A stretch of 64,000 nucleotides of DNA from Myotis daubentonii. Lineage: Eukaryota > Chordata > Mammalia > Chiroptera > Vespertilionidae. Numbering within the stretch: position 1 is the first letter of the stretch; each line of letters begins with the position of its first letter. Of this stretch, positions 23,846 to 34,329 are shown piece by piece. A model generated the notes under the pieces. The model worked only from the letters and a program-made list of their open reading frames with translations, made no database searches and was not told the DNA's origin. The stretch is from contig NC_081851.1 in assembly GCF_963259705.1 (NCBI RefSeq), positions 17,768,145 through 17,832,144 on the forward strand, given 5' to 3'. The position numbers and the translations under genes are program-made.

Positions 23846-24049
23846 CCTGGCCGGGCGGCTCAGTTGGTTGAGCACTGGCCTGTACACCACAAAGGTTGTG
23901 GGTTCTATTTCCCAGTCAGGGCACGTGCCTAAGTTATGGGTTCAATCCCCAGAGTGTGTAGAAGAGGTAACTGATTGATGTTTCTCTCACATTGATGTAA
24001 CTCACTCTCTCTCTAAAAATAACTCACTCTCTCCAAAAAACCCCCCCCA
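23846..24049 (+). mobile_element. Ves SINE
   Basis: Contains 'gcctggccgggcggctcag', TTGGTTGAGCACTGGCC, 'aaaggttgtgggttctattt' (B box region), 'ggcacgtgcctaagttatgg' and a CT-rich tail. It ends in an A/C-rich microsatellite. Same 'cagttggttg' subgroup as 26881 and 47828. Confidence 0.92.
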
Positions 24050-24069
24050 CACACACACACATACACACA
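24042..24069. repeat. C-run and (CA)n in the SINE tail
   Basis: CCCCCCCCACACACACACAC continuing the Ves tail, with one AT interruption. Confidence 0.9.
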
Positions 24070-24593
24070 AAATGAGTTATTCTTCACCTGCAATGCCTGG
24101 CTTTTATATTCAATGAAACAAATGATTTGGCAACATTCCTTAAATATGTCTAATTTTGACCATTCAAAATTATCCCAATAAAGAGATTTCAGAGGCACTC
24201 TGCTCATCATCCATCTCTATTCATGACAGAACATCCCAACGTCACTAAACAATAAACAATATTGTTGCTGGAGTGTGGTGCGAGGCAGTTTTGGCAAGGA
24301 GTTTCCGAGAGAGGAACAGGAGATGGAATAGGAAAGAAGGAACTCAATATCATCTGATAATTCACCGCTGTTGTCTTTGACTGAGGGGGAAATGTGAGCT
24401 CCATGCCATAAGAATCGCAATGTAAAAGTAGGTTAAGCATAAAGCAAAATAATATAAGCACCTACCTATGAAAGCTCCAATTTATGAAGCGATCAGCAGA
24501 CGCAGCTGCGCGCGCTGTTCAGCAAATGCAAGGCCCCACGCCAGGGCCGTGCGGTGCAGACAATCCGCATCTGCTGCCTGTGACCTGAAAAGG
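24070..24593. other. No recognised feature
   Basis: Nothing recognised. A CpG-bearing patch occurs at about 24500-24560. Confidence 0.45.
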
Positions 24594-24601
24594 GGTCTAA
24601 G

Positions 24602-24813
24602 CCGTGGTCGGCAAACTGCGGCTCTCGAGCCACATGCGGCTCTTTGGCCCCTTGAGTGTGGCTCTTCCTAAGCCTTAGGAGCACCCTAATTAAGTTAATA
24701 ACAATGTACCTACCTATATAGTTTAAGTTTAAAAAATTTGGCTCTCCAAAGAAATTTCAATCGTTGCACTGCTGATATTTGGCTCTGTTGACTAATGAGT
24801 TTGCTGACCACTG
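24602..24813. mobile_element. hAT MITE
   Basis: Terminal repeats are CCGTGGTCGGCAAACT and AGTTTGCTGACCACTG, 14 of 16 positions complementary. They are flanked by GGTCTAAG and GCTCTAAA, a diverged 8-bp duplication of the hAT type. The 212-bp body repeats 'ctctcgagccacatgcggct' and 'gtggctctt' motifs and encodes no protein. Confidence 0.9.
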
Positions 24814-24852
24814 GCTCTAAAGTAATGCACACCCCCTCCCCATATACACAGG

Positions 24853-24908
24853 CTGTGTTTGTGTGTGTGTATGTATGTGTATGTATGTGTGTGGGGGGGG
24901 TGGGGGGG
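24853..24908. repeat. (TG)n/(TATG)n and poly(G) tract
   Basis: TG and TATG units followed by two G runs separated by a T. Confidence 0.93.
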
Positions 24909-24909
24909 A

Positions 24910-25915
24910 ATGTCCCTGAACCATTAAGTAGATACCCACCTTAATTAAAGGTGAGGTACCTTTACTTATAATTAAAATGTTGACCCCTAGAGAGTTTGGT
25001 AGGGCATTCCAGAGTTATCTTTAAAACTTCATCACTCCTTTACAGGAAGGGGAGTAACGCTCAACACTTCAGGACGACAGGCAGAAACAGACTAAAATCA
25101 AAAGACAATAACCCAGCGTGACACTTCCCTTACATTTACCTCCACAGCCTGTCAAATCAGAAAATTCATTCGCGAGTGTGTGGGATGTGAAAGGAGAGAG
25201 AGAGGAGGAAACAGCGGTGAGCTGGTGGAGTTCTTCACAGAGTGGAAACACACCGCACGGAGTCACACAAACACCAGCCTCCTGGCTGCGGCCTCCGTAG
25301 GGTGTGCAGAAGGCAGTGCTGTGCCCAGAGCGGTGTGAGGGGTGAAGGGGCCCGTGCAGGTGGGAAAGCCCTTTCGGAGACAGTGGCATGTAGCAGGCAC
25401 AAAGGGAGCCAGCTCTCAAGCTCCGTGGATGAGAAAGTCAGCACATCCATCTTGCTCAGGGGAAAGTCGGAGCTGTGTGTGGAAGCAGAGTTGCGTCTTG
25501 AGTATCCCCAGCGTCTAAAGCAAGGGCGGCAGGAAGTCTCTCCGAGGTAGGTTAGCAGGACGATGGAGCAGGCATAGCCACGAGGCCTGGCGGCTGCCTC
25601 AGGCTCACGGTGCCCAGAGAATTCTTGCGGACCTGACTTTCCCGCGATAATTAAAACAAGACGACTCTCAGCCTGGTGGAAGTTTTGCCTCCCAGAACGA
25701 GGAAATGGGTGGTTGTGCTGTACGCGCCCCCTCCTAAGGACACTGCTTTCAGTCTGGACACATTGCAAGAGGAGACAATGTCCAAACATGAGCAAACAGG
25801 AAGACAAAGGCTTTGGACACATTGAATCTTAGGGGAACTGCAGACGTATAACCCTGGAAAAACTGCTGGAATGGGAAAGTGATCCCCAAAACATCCGAAG
25901 GTTCGTTATAAAATA
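24910..25915. other. No recognised feature
   Basis: Fairly GC-rich. It contains a 195-codon open frame on the minus strand (25235-25822) with no recognised domain, overlapped by a 116-codon frame. Probably chance frames in GC-richer DNA. Confidence 0.45.
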
Positions 25916-25916
25916 C

Positions 25917-26050
25917 ATTTCAATAAATATTTACTGAACAGCTTCCCATGGACGTCCCTGGAGGGACACTCGGGGTTGGTAGACAGGCCTGTCCTTGGGG
26001 AGTGTGCGATCTAACGCAGGCAGAACAGCAGCACAGCGGGGCGAGGGGGA
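25917..26050 (-). mobile_element. L2: LINE-2 fragment, antisense
   Basis: 'tttcaataaatatttactga', 'gggacactcggggttggtag', 'ggcctgtccttggggagtgt' and 'aacgcaggcagaacag' follow antisense L2 order. Confidence 0.6.
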
Positions 26051-26749
26051 ACAAAGCCCCCATTTCACCGCAGGACGTGCTTGGGGATGGATAACGTCTT
26101 GAAAGCCAGAGATACTTTGGGGGAGAGAGTAAAAGGATAGGAATGGTTTGAACAAAGAGTTGGAAGTGGGAATAAAATACCTGAGGTTGGAGAAACAATT
26201 CTAGTTTGCCTGATAAATATGGTATGATGAGGAAAGTAATGCAAGACTGGTATGTCAAATGCATATTTCCAAGGCACGTTTGCACTTAAAGAGTATTTTA
26301 TCACAGTCCTATAACCCTCTCATTTTAGTGTTGGGGGGAGAATTTGTATCACAGGACTATAATGCCCTCATTCTATGCTGGGGAAATGAAGCGCAGAATT
26401 CTCCCTCACAACCCTTGGTTCCAGCACCCTGTGAAGACTCAAAAAAGGTGTGTTTTTTTTTAATTGAACAAAAAAATTAATTTATATTTAAAAGTAATGT
26501 TTAGCATAAATACATAAGATTATGAGCATTCTTCTTCCTAAGAACAGTCATATATTATTCCTTTCTATCAGTTTGCAAACTCTTGTTCAAGGCATGCTTA
26601 CAATATGTGCCCTAATTTCAGTATGTGCCCTTCTCGACACGTGGCAATGGAAGGCTTCTCCCTACTGTACCCCAGCACACCCAACCCCAAGCGTAAGCCA
26701 TAGGTCTTTCAACAGTGTCCAGACAGACAGACAAGGGCAGGGGTTGAAT

Positions 26750-26845
26750 GGTTGTTGTTCACTGTTCCATTCCCGGAGCCTAGAAGAGTACCTGGCACAT
26801 AATTTGTGGGGGGGGAAAATTTGGTTGTTGAATAAATAGATTTTT
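26750..26845 (+). mobile_element. L2: LINE-2 3' end
   Basis: 'cggagcctagaagagtacct', 'ggcacataatttg' and 'gttgttgaataaata' are the standard L2 3' tail. More degenerate L2 may extend left to about 26560. Confidence 0.75.
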
Positions 26846-26880
26846 AACTTATGCAAAATAAGCCAAAATAAATTATGTGT

Positions 26881-27058
26881 GCCCCGGGTGGGTGGCTCAG
26901 TTGGCTGGGGTGTCGCCCCATACAACAAAAAGGTTGTGGGTTCTATCCCGGGCGGGGCATGTACAGCAGGCAACGAATCTATGTTTCTCTCTCACATTGA
27001 TGTCTCTCCCCCTTCTTCTCTCTCTAAAGATCAATAAACTTAACCTTGGGTGAGGATT
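26881..27058 (+). mobile_element. Ves SINE, shortened
   Basis: Starts GCCCCGGGTGGGTGGCTCAG, has TTGGCTGGGGTGTCG and 'aaaggttgtgggttctatcc', and the CT-rich tail with 'gatcaataaactt'. The central part between the B box and tail is short compared with other copies here. Confidence 0.9.
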
Positions 27059-27215
27059 AAAAAGTAATAAAATAATATGTTTTGTTGCGTGTTTGTTTGC
27101 TCAGATTATCCATGATTTTAATGGAGTGGCACAGTGAAAAAGAGTAAATCTCCTCTCTTTGATGGGCACTGGAGTTGTTAACATCTAAGCAATCCCTCTT
27201 CCAGGGCTCATCTTT

Positions 27216-27379
27216 TTTTAATTTTTTTTAATTTTTTTTATTATTTTATTTTATTATTTTTTTTTATTTTATTGCTTACAGTCTTACAAAGGGTATTACA
27301 TATGTGTCCCTTTTTTCCCCCCGCCCTTGACAATCCCCTGGCCTCCCCTATCCCCCAGTGTCTTATGTCCATTGGTTAT
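27216..27379 (-). mobile_element. L1: LINE-1 3' end with target duplication
   Basis: A T-rich block (the reverse of the poly(A) tail), then 'gggtattacatatgtgtccc' and a pyrimidine-rich 3' UTR, as at 368-600. TCATCTTT at 27208-27215 and 27380-27387 brackets it, so this is a severely 5'-truncated L1 insertion of about 165 bp. Confidence 0.8.
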
Positions 27380-27399
27380 TCATCTTTAAATTTTTAACT

Positions 27400-29300
27400 A
27401 TTTCAATAATAACAATAACTGTAATGATAATAACAATGCAGGTTTCCCTACTATGATTTTTAGACACAACTAGAAATTACCTGTCATTATAACTTCACAC
27501 TTTCTTAACTATTAAAAGGAAAGTAGTCTTTTTGATGATTCATTTAATATCACTATTTACAATTCTTTTTTATGTTTACTAAAAAAAAAACAACACAAAA
27601 AAATCACTAGCACCATATGGACTAACTCAGAGACATCCTGCCGGGATGTCCCATTTCATCAGCAGCACACTAAATGCTATTACCCTCACGATAACCATGA
27701 AACATAGTCCCTTCTATCAAGTGCCGCGCCTATGACAAACCTCTAATTAAAACATCAACCTTGCCATCTATGTTGCGTTATTTTTCACCTCCGCCTCCCC
27801 TGCATCTGTCCTCCTGTGCACCACACACCACCTGCCACCCCGTACAGGCACCCTCCGCGGAGGGGCAGGTGCTCGAGGTGGCTGCGGAAGGGACAGGTGC
27901 AGGGGCTGCGGCGGGTGGGCGTCTGCAGCAGCCCATGTCCAAGAGGGAGCCTGACAGCTGCTTCGGGATTTGGCCCACCTTTCCCGTGACCATGACGTTG
28001 CCCTGTTTCCTTCCGAGTGTCACGATGGAGCGGCCAAGCCTGTGACCCACTTCCACACAGCACTGAGCTCCCAGCTGTCCCCGTCACACGCCCCTCCACG
28101 CTTGGGCTTGCTACCTGTTTTCTCAGAACCAGAGATCACACAGACCCAGCCAGCCACGTTTCAGCACAGGAGTCCCTGCTTCGGAGTTTTAGTCCTTCTG
28201 AACGCCATTATCCCCAAGTTTTGCCCATCACCTGTCTCCCCTGATATCCCACCACCCTGCTTCCCACCGCCCCAGGATACAGCAAAGCAGAGGGAGCTGA
28301 CTCGGGGGAAGGTGACCTGTTTTCAGAAGTTGCTTTCTAGCTGTCTGTTCCAGATTACCAGCTAGAAGCCTCTTTCATCTGGAGATTATGTCCTATGGGC
28401 GTCGCAACCATTGAAAAACTGTGGTGATTAATTGCTCAGGTCAGGCCAGGGAACGCATTGATCTTTCCTTCCTCTGGGTCCCCAGTGTTTCTTGCCCATG
28501 TCAGTCACTTGGCAATTAATCACGTTTCGCCTGGAGACATCTGCGGTTTCACTTTTGCTGTTTCTATAGCTCTTTGTTCCCAACTGGCCATTCCACTTAA
28601 TCCACACAGATTCTGTAGATCATGTGTCTGCATTTTCCACAGACTACTCACACTGGGTCTCAAGTATGTGTGGACTGACCGGAAGTCAGGTCTAGACACG
28701 GTGGTGTAGACTCATTTCTCCCTGCTCCTCCCTCTAACCACAACAATGAACCCTGGAAATAACACACGTAGCAAACGAAGGAGATGCCTGAGAGGTGGCA
28801 AAGGTAAATTGGCTAGGGACCTGGGTCCAGGGGCTCCCAGAGTGACAGGCTTCTGAGGACTGCCCCATCCAATAGAAGAAGGTGACCCAGTCCTGGCACT
28901 TCCCAACCCACAGCTCATAGGAACGGAAGGCAGCCCAGGCAGGCTCCTTCCTTCTGAGTAAGACAACACTGGGTAAGGCAGAACGGGTAAGAGGGGGAAG
29001 CCAGAGGCCCCACTGACGAAACTGGGCCAGGAGAGATGTTCTTCTACCATCGCAGGCCTGAGACTGCCCTCCCCCACCCAGACACACATGCAAGGGGGAT
29101 CCTGCCACAGACGCCCTTCATCTGTGTCCTTCCCATGGGCCAGGCGCTCCCTGCCCTGCCCTGGGGGCATCAGGGACCCAGCCTGCAGAAACTCCTTCCT
29201 TCTCCTCAAGCAGCACCAGGACACAAGGTAAGCCAAGCAGACCAAACAGCATTATAATGGCTCTGAATAGTAAACATCATTGCAACTATCGCATACAAAA
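27400..29300. other. No recognised feature
   Basis: The 27.8-28.4 and 28.7-29.2 kb parts are GC-richer with several overlapping open frames (up to 177 codons at 28712-29245, minus). None shows a known domain and I see no splice or promoter pattern. Confidence 0.45.
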
Positions 29301-30611
29301 GGAGCCTATGTGCTAAACCTAAAAAAGAGAGACTCCACATAATAGCCATGATGTCCACGATAAAATTTTGAAATCATCCGTCATACTAAGAACCTGGAAA
29401 GTCACAAGTTGAATGAAAAAAAGACAGTCAACTGATGCCAACCTTGAGGTGATCAGACATTAGAATCATCTAAAAAGGACTTTAAAGCACTTTCCATGAA
29501 AATGCTTCAACAATCTTATAAACAATCAATAAAATCTCTTGAAACCAATAAAAAACAGAAAAGCTCAGGAAAAATTAGAAGTTATAAAAATCAACAAATT
29601 GAAATTGTATAATAAAAAGTATTTTAATGAATATAAACTCACTGAAGAGCCTAAATAATAAAGTATGGATGATAGAGGGTAGAATCAATGAAATTGAAGA
29701 CTTATCAATAGAATTTACCCAATCTGAACAGTAGAGAGAAAATAGACTGAAAAAAGAAAAATAAACAGCCTCAGAGCCCTCTGAAACAATAAACAGAAAT
29801 CCAATAAATTTTATCATCAGAGGGCCAGAGGTGAGAGAAGAGCATGGATGAAAGAGCATTAAAAAATAATAGTAGCTGAAAACTTCTTAAATGTGGTGAA
29901 AGACATAAAGTTACAGATTCAAGAAAATGAATGAATGCCAAATAAGATAAAATTAAAATAAAAAACACATCATGACACAACATAATGAAACTTTTGAAAA
30001 TTAAAGGCACAGAACAACTTGAAAGTGGTCAGAGGGAAAAAAAAAATATATAGTTTATAAGGGAATGACAATTCATATAAAATTATATTTCTCATCTGAA
30101 ACCATGATGGCCACAAGGAAATGGCACATCATTTTTCAAATACTGAGAGGAAAGAACTGCCCAACCATGATTCTCTGTCTGGTGACAATATCATTCAAAA
30201 ACGAAGGGAGAAACAAAAACATCCTCAGGGGAGGGAAAACAAAGAGGACCTGTGCTGACAAACATACCAGCGTGGCCAACGGAAGGCCTGTAAACAGGGA
30301 CAAAAGCAACAGAGAAAACCTTGGAGCTTCCGAAGAAAGGAAAATCAGAGCAGGTAAAACGGCTGGTTGAAGCAAAAATTATTACACCCTCTGATGTGGT
30401 GCACAATGTACATAGAGGGACCACCCAAAGCCATTAGACTTAAAGAGAGGGAAGGGTGAAAATGCCCAAATGGCAGCAATGTTTCTACATTCTGCTTTAA
30501 AATGGCAAAACATTAATTAATACCAGAGATATGTTCATATGTGTAGTGTAATGCCTAGAATCAGCACTAAGAAAACTATACAGAGTTATACTTTTTAAAA
30601 ACTATAAATAA

Positions 30612-30822
30612 GCCCTGGCCAGTTTGGCTCAGTGGATAGAGCGTCGGCCTGCGGACTGGAGGCTCCCAGGTTCGATTCTGGTCAAGGGCATGTACCTTGG
30701 TTGCAGGCACATCCCCAGTTGGGGGTGTGCAGGAGGCAGCTGATCGATGTTTCTCTCTCATCGATGTTTCTAACTCTCTATCCCTCTACCTTCCTCTCTG
30801 TAAAAAATCAATAAAATGTATT
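30612..30822 (+). mobile_element. Ves SINE nested in L1, clear target duplication
   Basis: Starts GCCCTGGCCAGTTTGGCTCAG, with A box TGGCTCAGTGG and B box GGTTCGATTCT, then 'tgatcgatgtttctctctca' and an AATAAAATG-type tail. A 20-bp duplication, TTTTTAAAAACTATAAATAA, lies at 30592-30611 and 30823-30842. Both flanks are L1. Same subgroup as 17265 and 53207 ('gtggatagagcgtcggcctg'). Confidence 0.97.
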
Positions 30823-30949
30823 TTTTTAAAAACTATAAATAAAACAGCGCAGAATAATTTAAAATGCTCACATAATCACCAGAAAAGTAAGAAGAGAGAA
30901 ACAGAAGAATGAGAAACAGTGACAATAAATCAGAGGGCAAATAAAATGA

Positions 30950-31865
30950 AAGAGATCTAAGCATGTCAATAATTACCTTAAATGTAAATTGTCCATATAA
31001 ACCAATCAAAAGTCAGAGATTGTCAAAGTAGATAAAATACCATGATCCAACAGTATGCTGTCCACAATGATCTCACTTCATATACAATACCATAGGTAGA
31101 CTGAAATAAAAGGATGGGAAACATCAAGAAAGGGAAAAGGGTAAAAGTGGCTATATTAATATCAGACTCAAGATAAAAAAAAAATACTAGAGATAATGGG
31201 GATATTACATAATTATAAAACAACCAATCCACTGAGAAGGCATAACAATTCTAAAATTATAGGCACTAAACAACCATTAAATCCTCTAAATGCATGAAAC
31301 AAAAACTGATAGAGCTAAAATAAGGAACAGATGAATCCATAATTATCACTTGGGACTTAAACACCCCACATTCAGCAATAGTTAAAATTACTAGACAGAA
31401 AATCAAGGAAGATATAGAAGAACTGAACATCACATTTACCAAGATCTAACTGACATGTGTAGAAAACTCCACTCAGTAACAGCAGAATACACATTTTTTT
31501 CAAGTGCCCATGGAACATTTCATTCATCAAGATTAAGCATATCCTGTACCATAAAACAAACTTCAGATTTGAAAGCACTGAAGTCATACATAGACCATAC
31601 TGGAATCATATTGGAAATAAATAACATAAAAACAATAGGACAATCTACAAACCCTTGGAAATTAACACATTTCTTAACACCCCATGGTTCAAAAAAGATA
31701 TCGCAAAAGAAATTAAAAATCCACAGAATGGGAAAAATATAACAAACAGCATATCAAAATATGTGGCGTGCAGCAAAGAAAGAAAAAGCAAAAGAAACAG
31801 TGCTGAGAGGTAAATTTATAGTACTGAATGCCTGCATTAGAAAAGAGAAAAGGCCTCAAATATTA
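30950..31865 (+). pseudogene. L1 ORF2 endonuclease-domain remnant
   Basis: Reads along the N-terminal apurinic-endonuclease-like part of L1 ORF2, which normally nicks the target DNA. The frame at 31455-31742 shows EYTFFSSAHGTFHSS, the recognisable L1 endonuclease block around the FF-S--H-T motif, followed by a region matching 'lxIxNI..' style L1 sequence. Multiple stops and shifts break it, and the reverse transcriptase and C-terminal regions are almost entirely deleted after about 31865. No product is expected. Confidence 0.8.
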
Positions 31866-32165
31866 GATGCAAAAATATTTAATAAAATATTAGCACATTA
31901 AATCTAGCAACATTTAAAAAGAATTATGCACCATGAACAAGTGTAATTTATTTTGGGGATGCCAGGACAGCCGGAGGGGTCTTGGTGATAGAACTCTCTG
32001 CATCCTGACTGTGCCAGTGTCAGTATCCTGGTGGTCATATTGTACCTTGGTGCTGCAGGACGTTACCACTGGAGGGGAATGGGTAGAGGGTACACGAGAT
32101 CTCTTTGTATTATTTCTTACAACTGCATGTGTAGATTACAATGATCTCTAAATAAAAAGTATAAT

Positions 32166-32708
32166 TAAAACACCTGTGGGTGCTAAATGTAACCGAACTC
32201 AATCATTGATCTTTAGGATCTTATATTACGGAAGACTGAGCATGTCATGGTTGTTGGTTCTTAGGGTGTAGACTCCCCCAAATTGAGCAATGTTAGACTG
32301 CTCCCTGAGATTTCAACTTTAATGACACAAAAATATAAAAATAAATTTTCAGTGAAAGCTAGACCTAGAAGAAAACATGTAATCTCAATGAAACTACCTA
32401 CCTAAAGAAAGGCCATGTGGCTCAGAAGGGGGGGCAGGGGGAGAAAGACATCCATCCCAGGTCTATCCAGGGAAGAAGCAGGAAGTCTTAGACAAATCTA
32501 TTCCTAATGCCCTGTTAGTAAGGACTCACACCACTGAGGTGGAAGCACAGAATTGCACTTATTGGACCTTAAATATTCCAGTCCTGTTCTCTCTCCTGGG
32601 GCATATAGCAGATAAGACAAAATATTCAGCAATCCACAGTAAACCTGGAGCTCATGACAACTAGCTGAAAGCTGTTGGTGCATACATGCCTGCCTTCTGC
32701 TTTTTATC
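32166..32708. other. No recognised feature
   Basis: Unique-looking sequence between the L1 and a hAT MITE. A purine-rich patch (GGGGGGCAGGGGGAG) lies at about 32430. Confidence 0.45.
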
Positions 32709-32716
32709 CTCTGAGC

Positions 32717-32906
32717 CAGGGGTGTGCAACCTTTTTTCTATCAAGGGCCATTTGGATATTTATAACATCATTCACGAGCCATACAAAATTATCCTGCTAT
32801 ATTTGGTCAAACATTTAATTAACTCACCCCTACTGGCTCGGCCGGGCCAGACCAAATGATTTCACAGGCCTTCTATGGCCTGTGGGCTGGACGCTCCCCA
32901 CCCCTG
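32717..32906 (+). mobile_element. hAT MITE
   Basis: Ends are CAGGGGTGTGCAACC and GCTCCCCACCCCTG, imperfectly complementary. They are flanked by CTCTGAGC (32709-32716) and CTCTAAGC (32907-32914), 7 of 8 identical, a hAT-type duplication. Body 190 bp, no ORF. A fragment of the same family lies at 16446-16506. Confidence 0.88.
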
Positions 32907-33217
32907 CTCTAAGCCAACCAGATCTCAATCCTATATTCTTTACCAAACTTGTAGTTCGTTTCCTGCTTAAACTAATAAATGGACATTCTAATTTCACATA
33001 TCAGGCTTGTTAGTTTAGATTATGTGAGTCTAGTCTGAGGAGTTTGGTGGCAAAACCAGCTTTCTGAGCCCCAGGTCCACCCTGCGTGCTGTGGCAAATT
33101 CCTCACTGAAATGGCGCCAACTACAAGTGGACTCTTAGAGGCTGGGCTGACTCTCCTGGCACTGGTTACTCCCTGCTTATCTCGGGGTCCAGTGCTGTCT
33201 TCCTGAATCTACTAGTC

Positions 33218-33452
33218 CAGTGATGGCGAACCTATGACACGCGTGTCAGAGGTGACACGCGAACTCATTTTTTTGGTTGATTTTTCTTTGTTAAATGGCA
33301 TTTAAATATATAAAATGGATATCAAAAATATAAGTCTTTGTTTTACTATGGTTGCAAATATCAAAAAATTTCTATATGTGACACGGCACCAGAGTTAAGT
33401 TAGGGTTTTTCAAAATGCTGACATGCCGAGCTCAATAGGTTTGCCATCACTG
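33218..33452. mobile_element. hAT MITE with perfect target duplication
   Basis: Terminal repeats CAGTGATGGCGAACCTAT and ATAGGTTTGCCATCACTG are complementary at 17 of 18 positions. TACTAGTC occurs exactly at 33210-33217 and 33453-33460. The 235-bp AT-rich body has no ORF; mobilisation would need a transposase from elsewhere. The intact duplication suggests a fairly young insertion. Confidence 0.96.
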
Positions 33453-33460
33453 TACTAGTC

Positions 33461-34325
33461 AGTCTTCTGCCAGCAGTACCAGTTTAAACATGGTGCTTTC
33501 AAACTCTTCGGCCATTTTCACACAACTGCCACATGACCAACAGAAATATACATGAGATTGTTTTATTATTTTGACTAGCGAATAAAAGTATTTGGTGTTT
33601 CTGCTTACTTTAAAGCACTAAGGAAATTCAAGATTTAAAAAGTATTATTATAATACAGGAAATTAAGTGATCTCCCAATACCAGACTTTAAGACTTTTAT
33701 TAACTTACTCTACTGAGTTTATGATATGAAAGACCTTTCCAAACCACTTCATCTTCTGCCATCAGGATTCCCAGCTCCTCTTAAAGCCCTGTGCTCAGGT
33801 GAGCCGTCAAGAAAAAGTGACTAACTCAGACGGGCTTAACTGAATAGTTAGTATTTAAAGACAAAGTAGAACTAACATGGCTATAGTGGCCACAGAATCT
33901 ATACAGATGAAATGCTGCCTAAAAGGTCTCTAGTGTTAATGGTAAAAAATTTAAAAATAACTCAGGGAAACTGGACCTAGAGATGATGGTCTCAAAAGAA
34001 AATGAACGGCACAGGATATAATCAGTACCAAAATAATCAGTCATTCAATAGAGATTTTAAAGTTATTGATAAACTCAAGCTTTATCATGATATTTATAAA
34101 GAGAATACTTGATCCTGATTTAAATATCTTCATTAAGATAAATATGAAAGTGGGAAAAATTGGAAACAGATTAACTGCACTCCATGGAAAATTGATTACG
34201 GGAAGGAATTAAATAGGCTTAATGATGTTCCCCCGGGAGCTCCATGAAAATTAATCTATGCTGGGCCAATTCTGATTAAAATGTTATGTTCACAAATTGA
34301 GAATCAAAACGTCCTATGCTGATTA
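33461..34325. other. AT-rich unique sequence, candidate conserved non-coding DNA
   Basis: No repeat or gene recognised. The part from about 34030 to 34300 is dense in TAAT/ATTA motifs (for example 'ttaaatatcttcattaagat', 'ggaattaaataggcttaatg', 'gaaaattaatctatg') with few CpGs, a composition common in developmental enhancers. This is only a compositional hint. Confidence 0.3.
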
Positions 34326-34329
34326 CGTC

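Larger units (their letters stand above)
29310..32165 (+). mobile_element. L1: Decayed L1M-type LINE-1, internally deleted
   Basis: In order: A-rich 5'/ORF1-proximal sequence ('aaaggactttaaagca', 'cataaagttacagattcaag', 'ctcatctgaaaccatgatgg'), a nested Ves SINE at 30612-30822, an ORF2 endonuclease region (about 30950-31865), a jump to a later ORF2 block ('aagaattatgcaccatgaac' at about 31918), and a 3' UTR ending 'aataaaaagtataattaaaa'. A full L1 is 6-7 kb, so most of the reverse transcriptase is missing. All frames are broken; the copy is dead and older than the SINE. Confidence 0.88.

Noticed and set aside
25235..25822. 195-codon minus-strand open frame
   Set aside because: No domain, no family resemblance, overlapped by other open frames; likely chance.
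28712..29245. 177-codon minus-strand open frame
   Set aside because: No known domain or signal; GC-rich low-constraint look.
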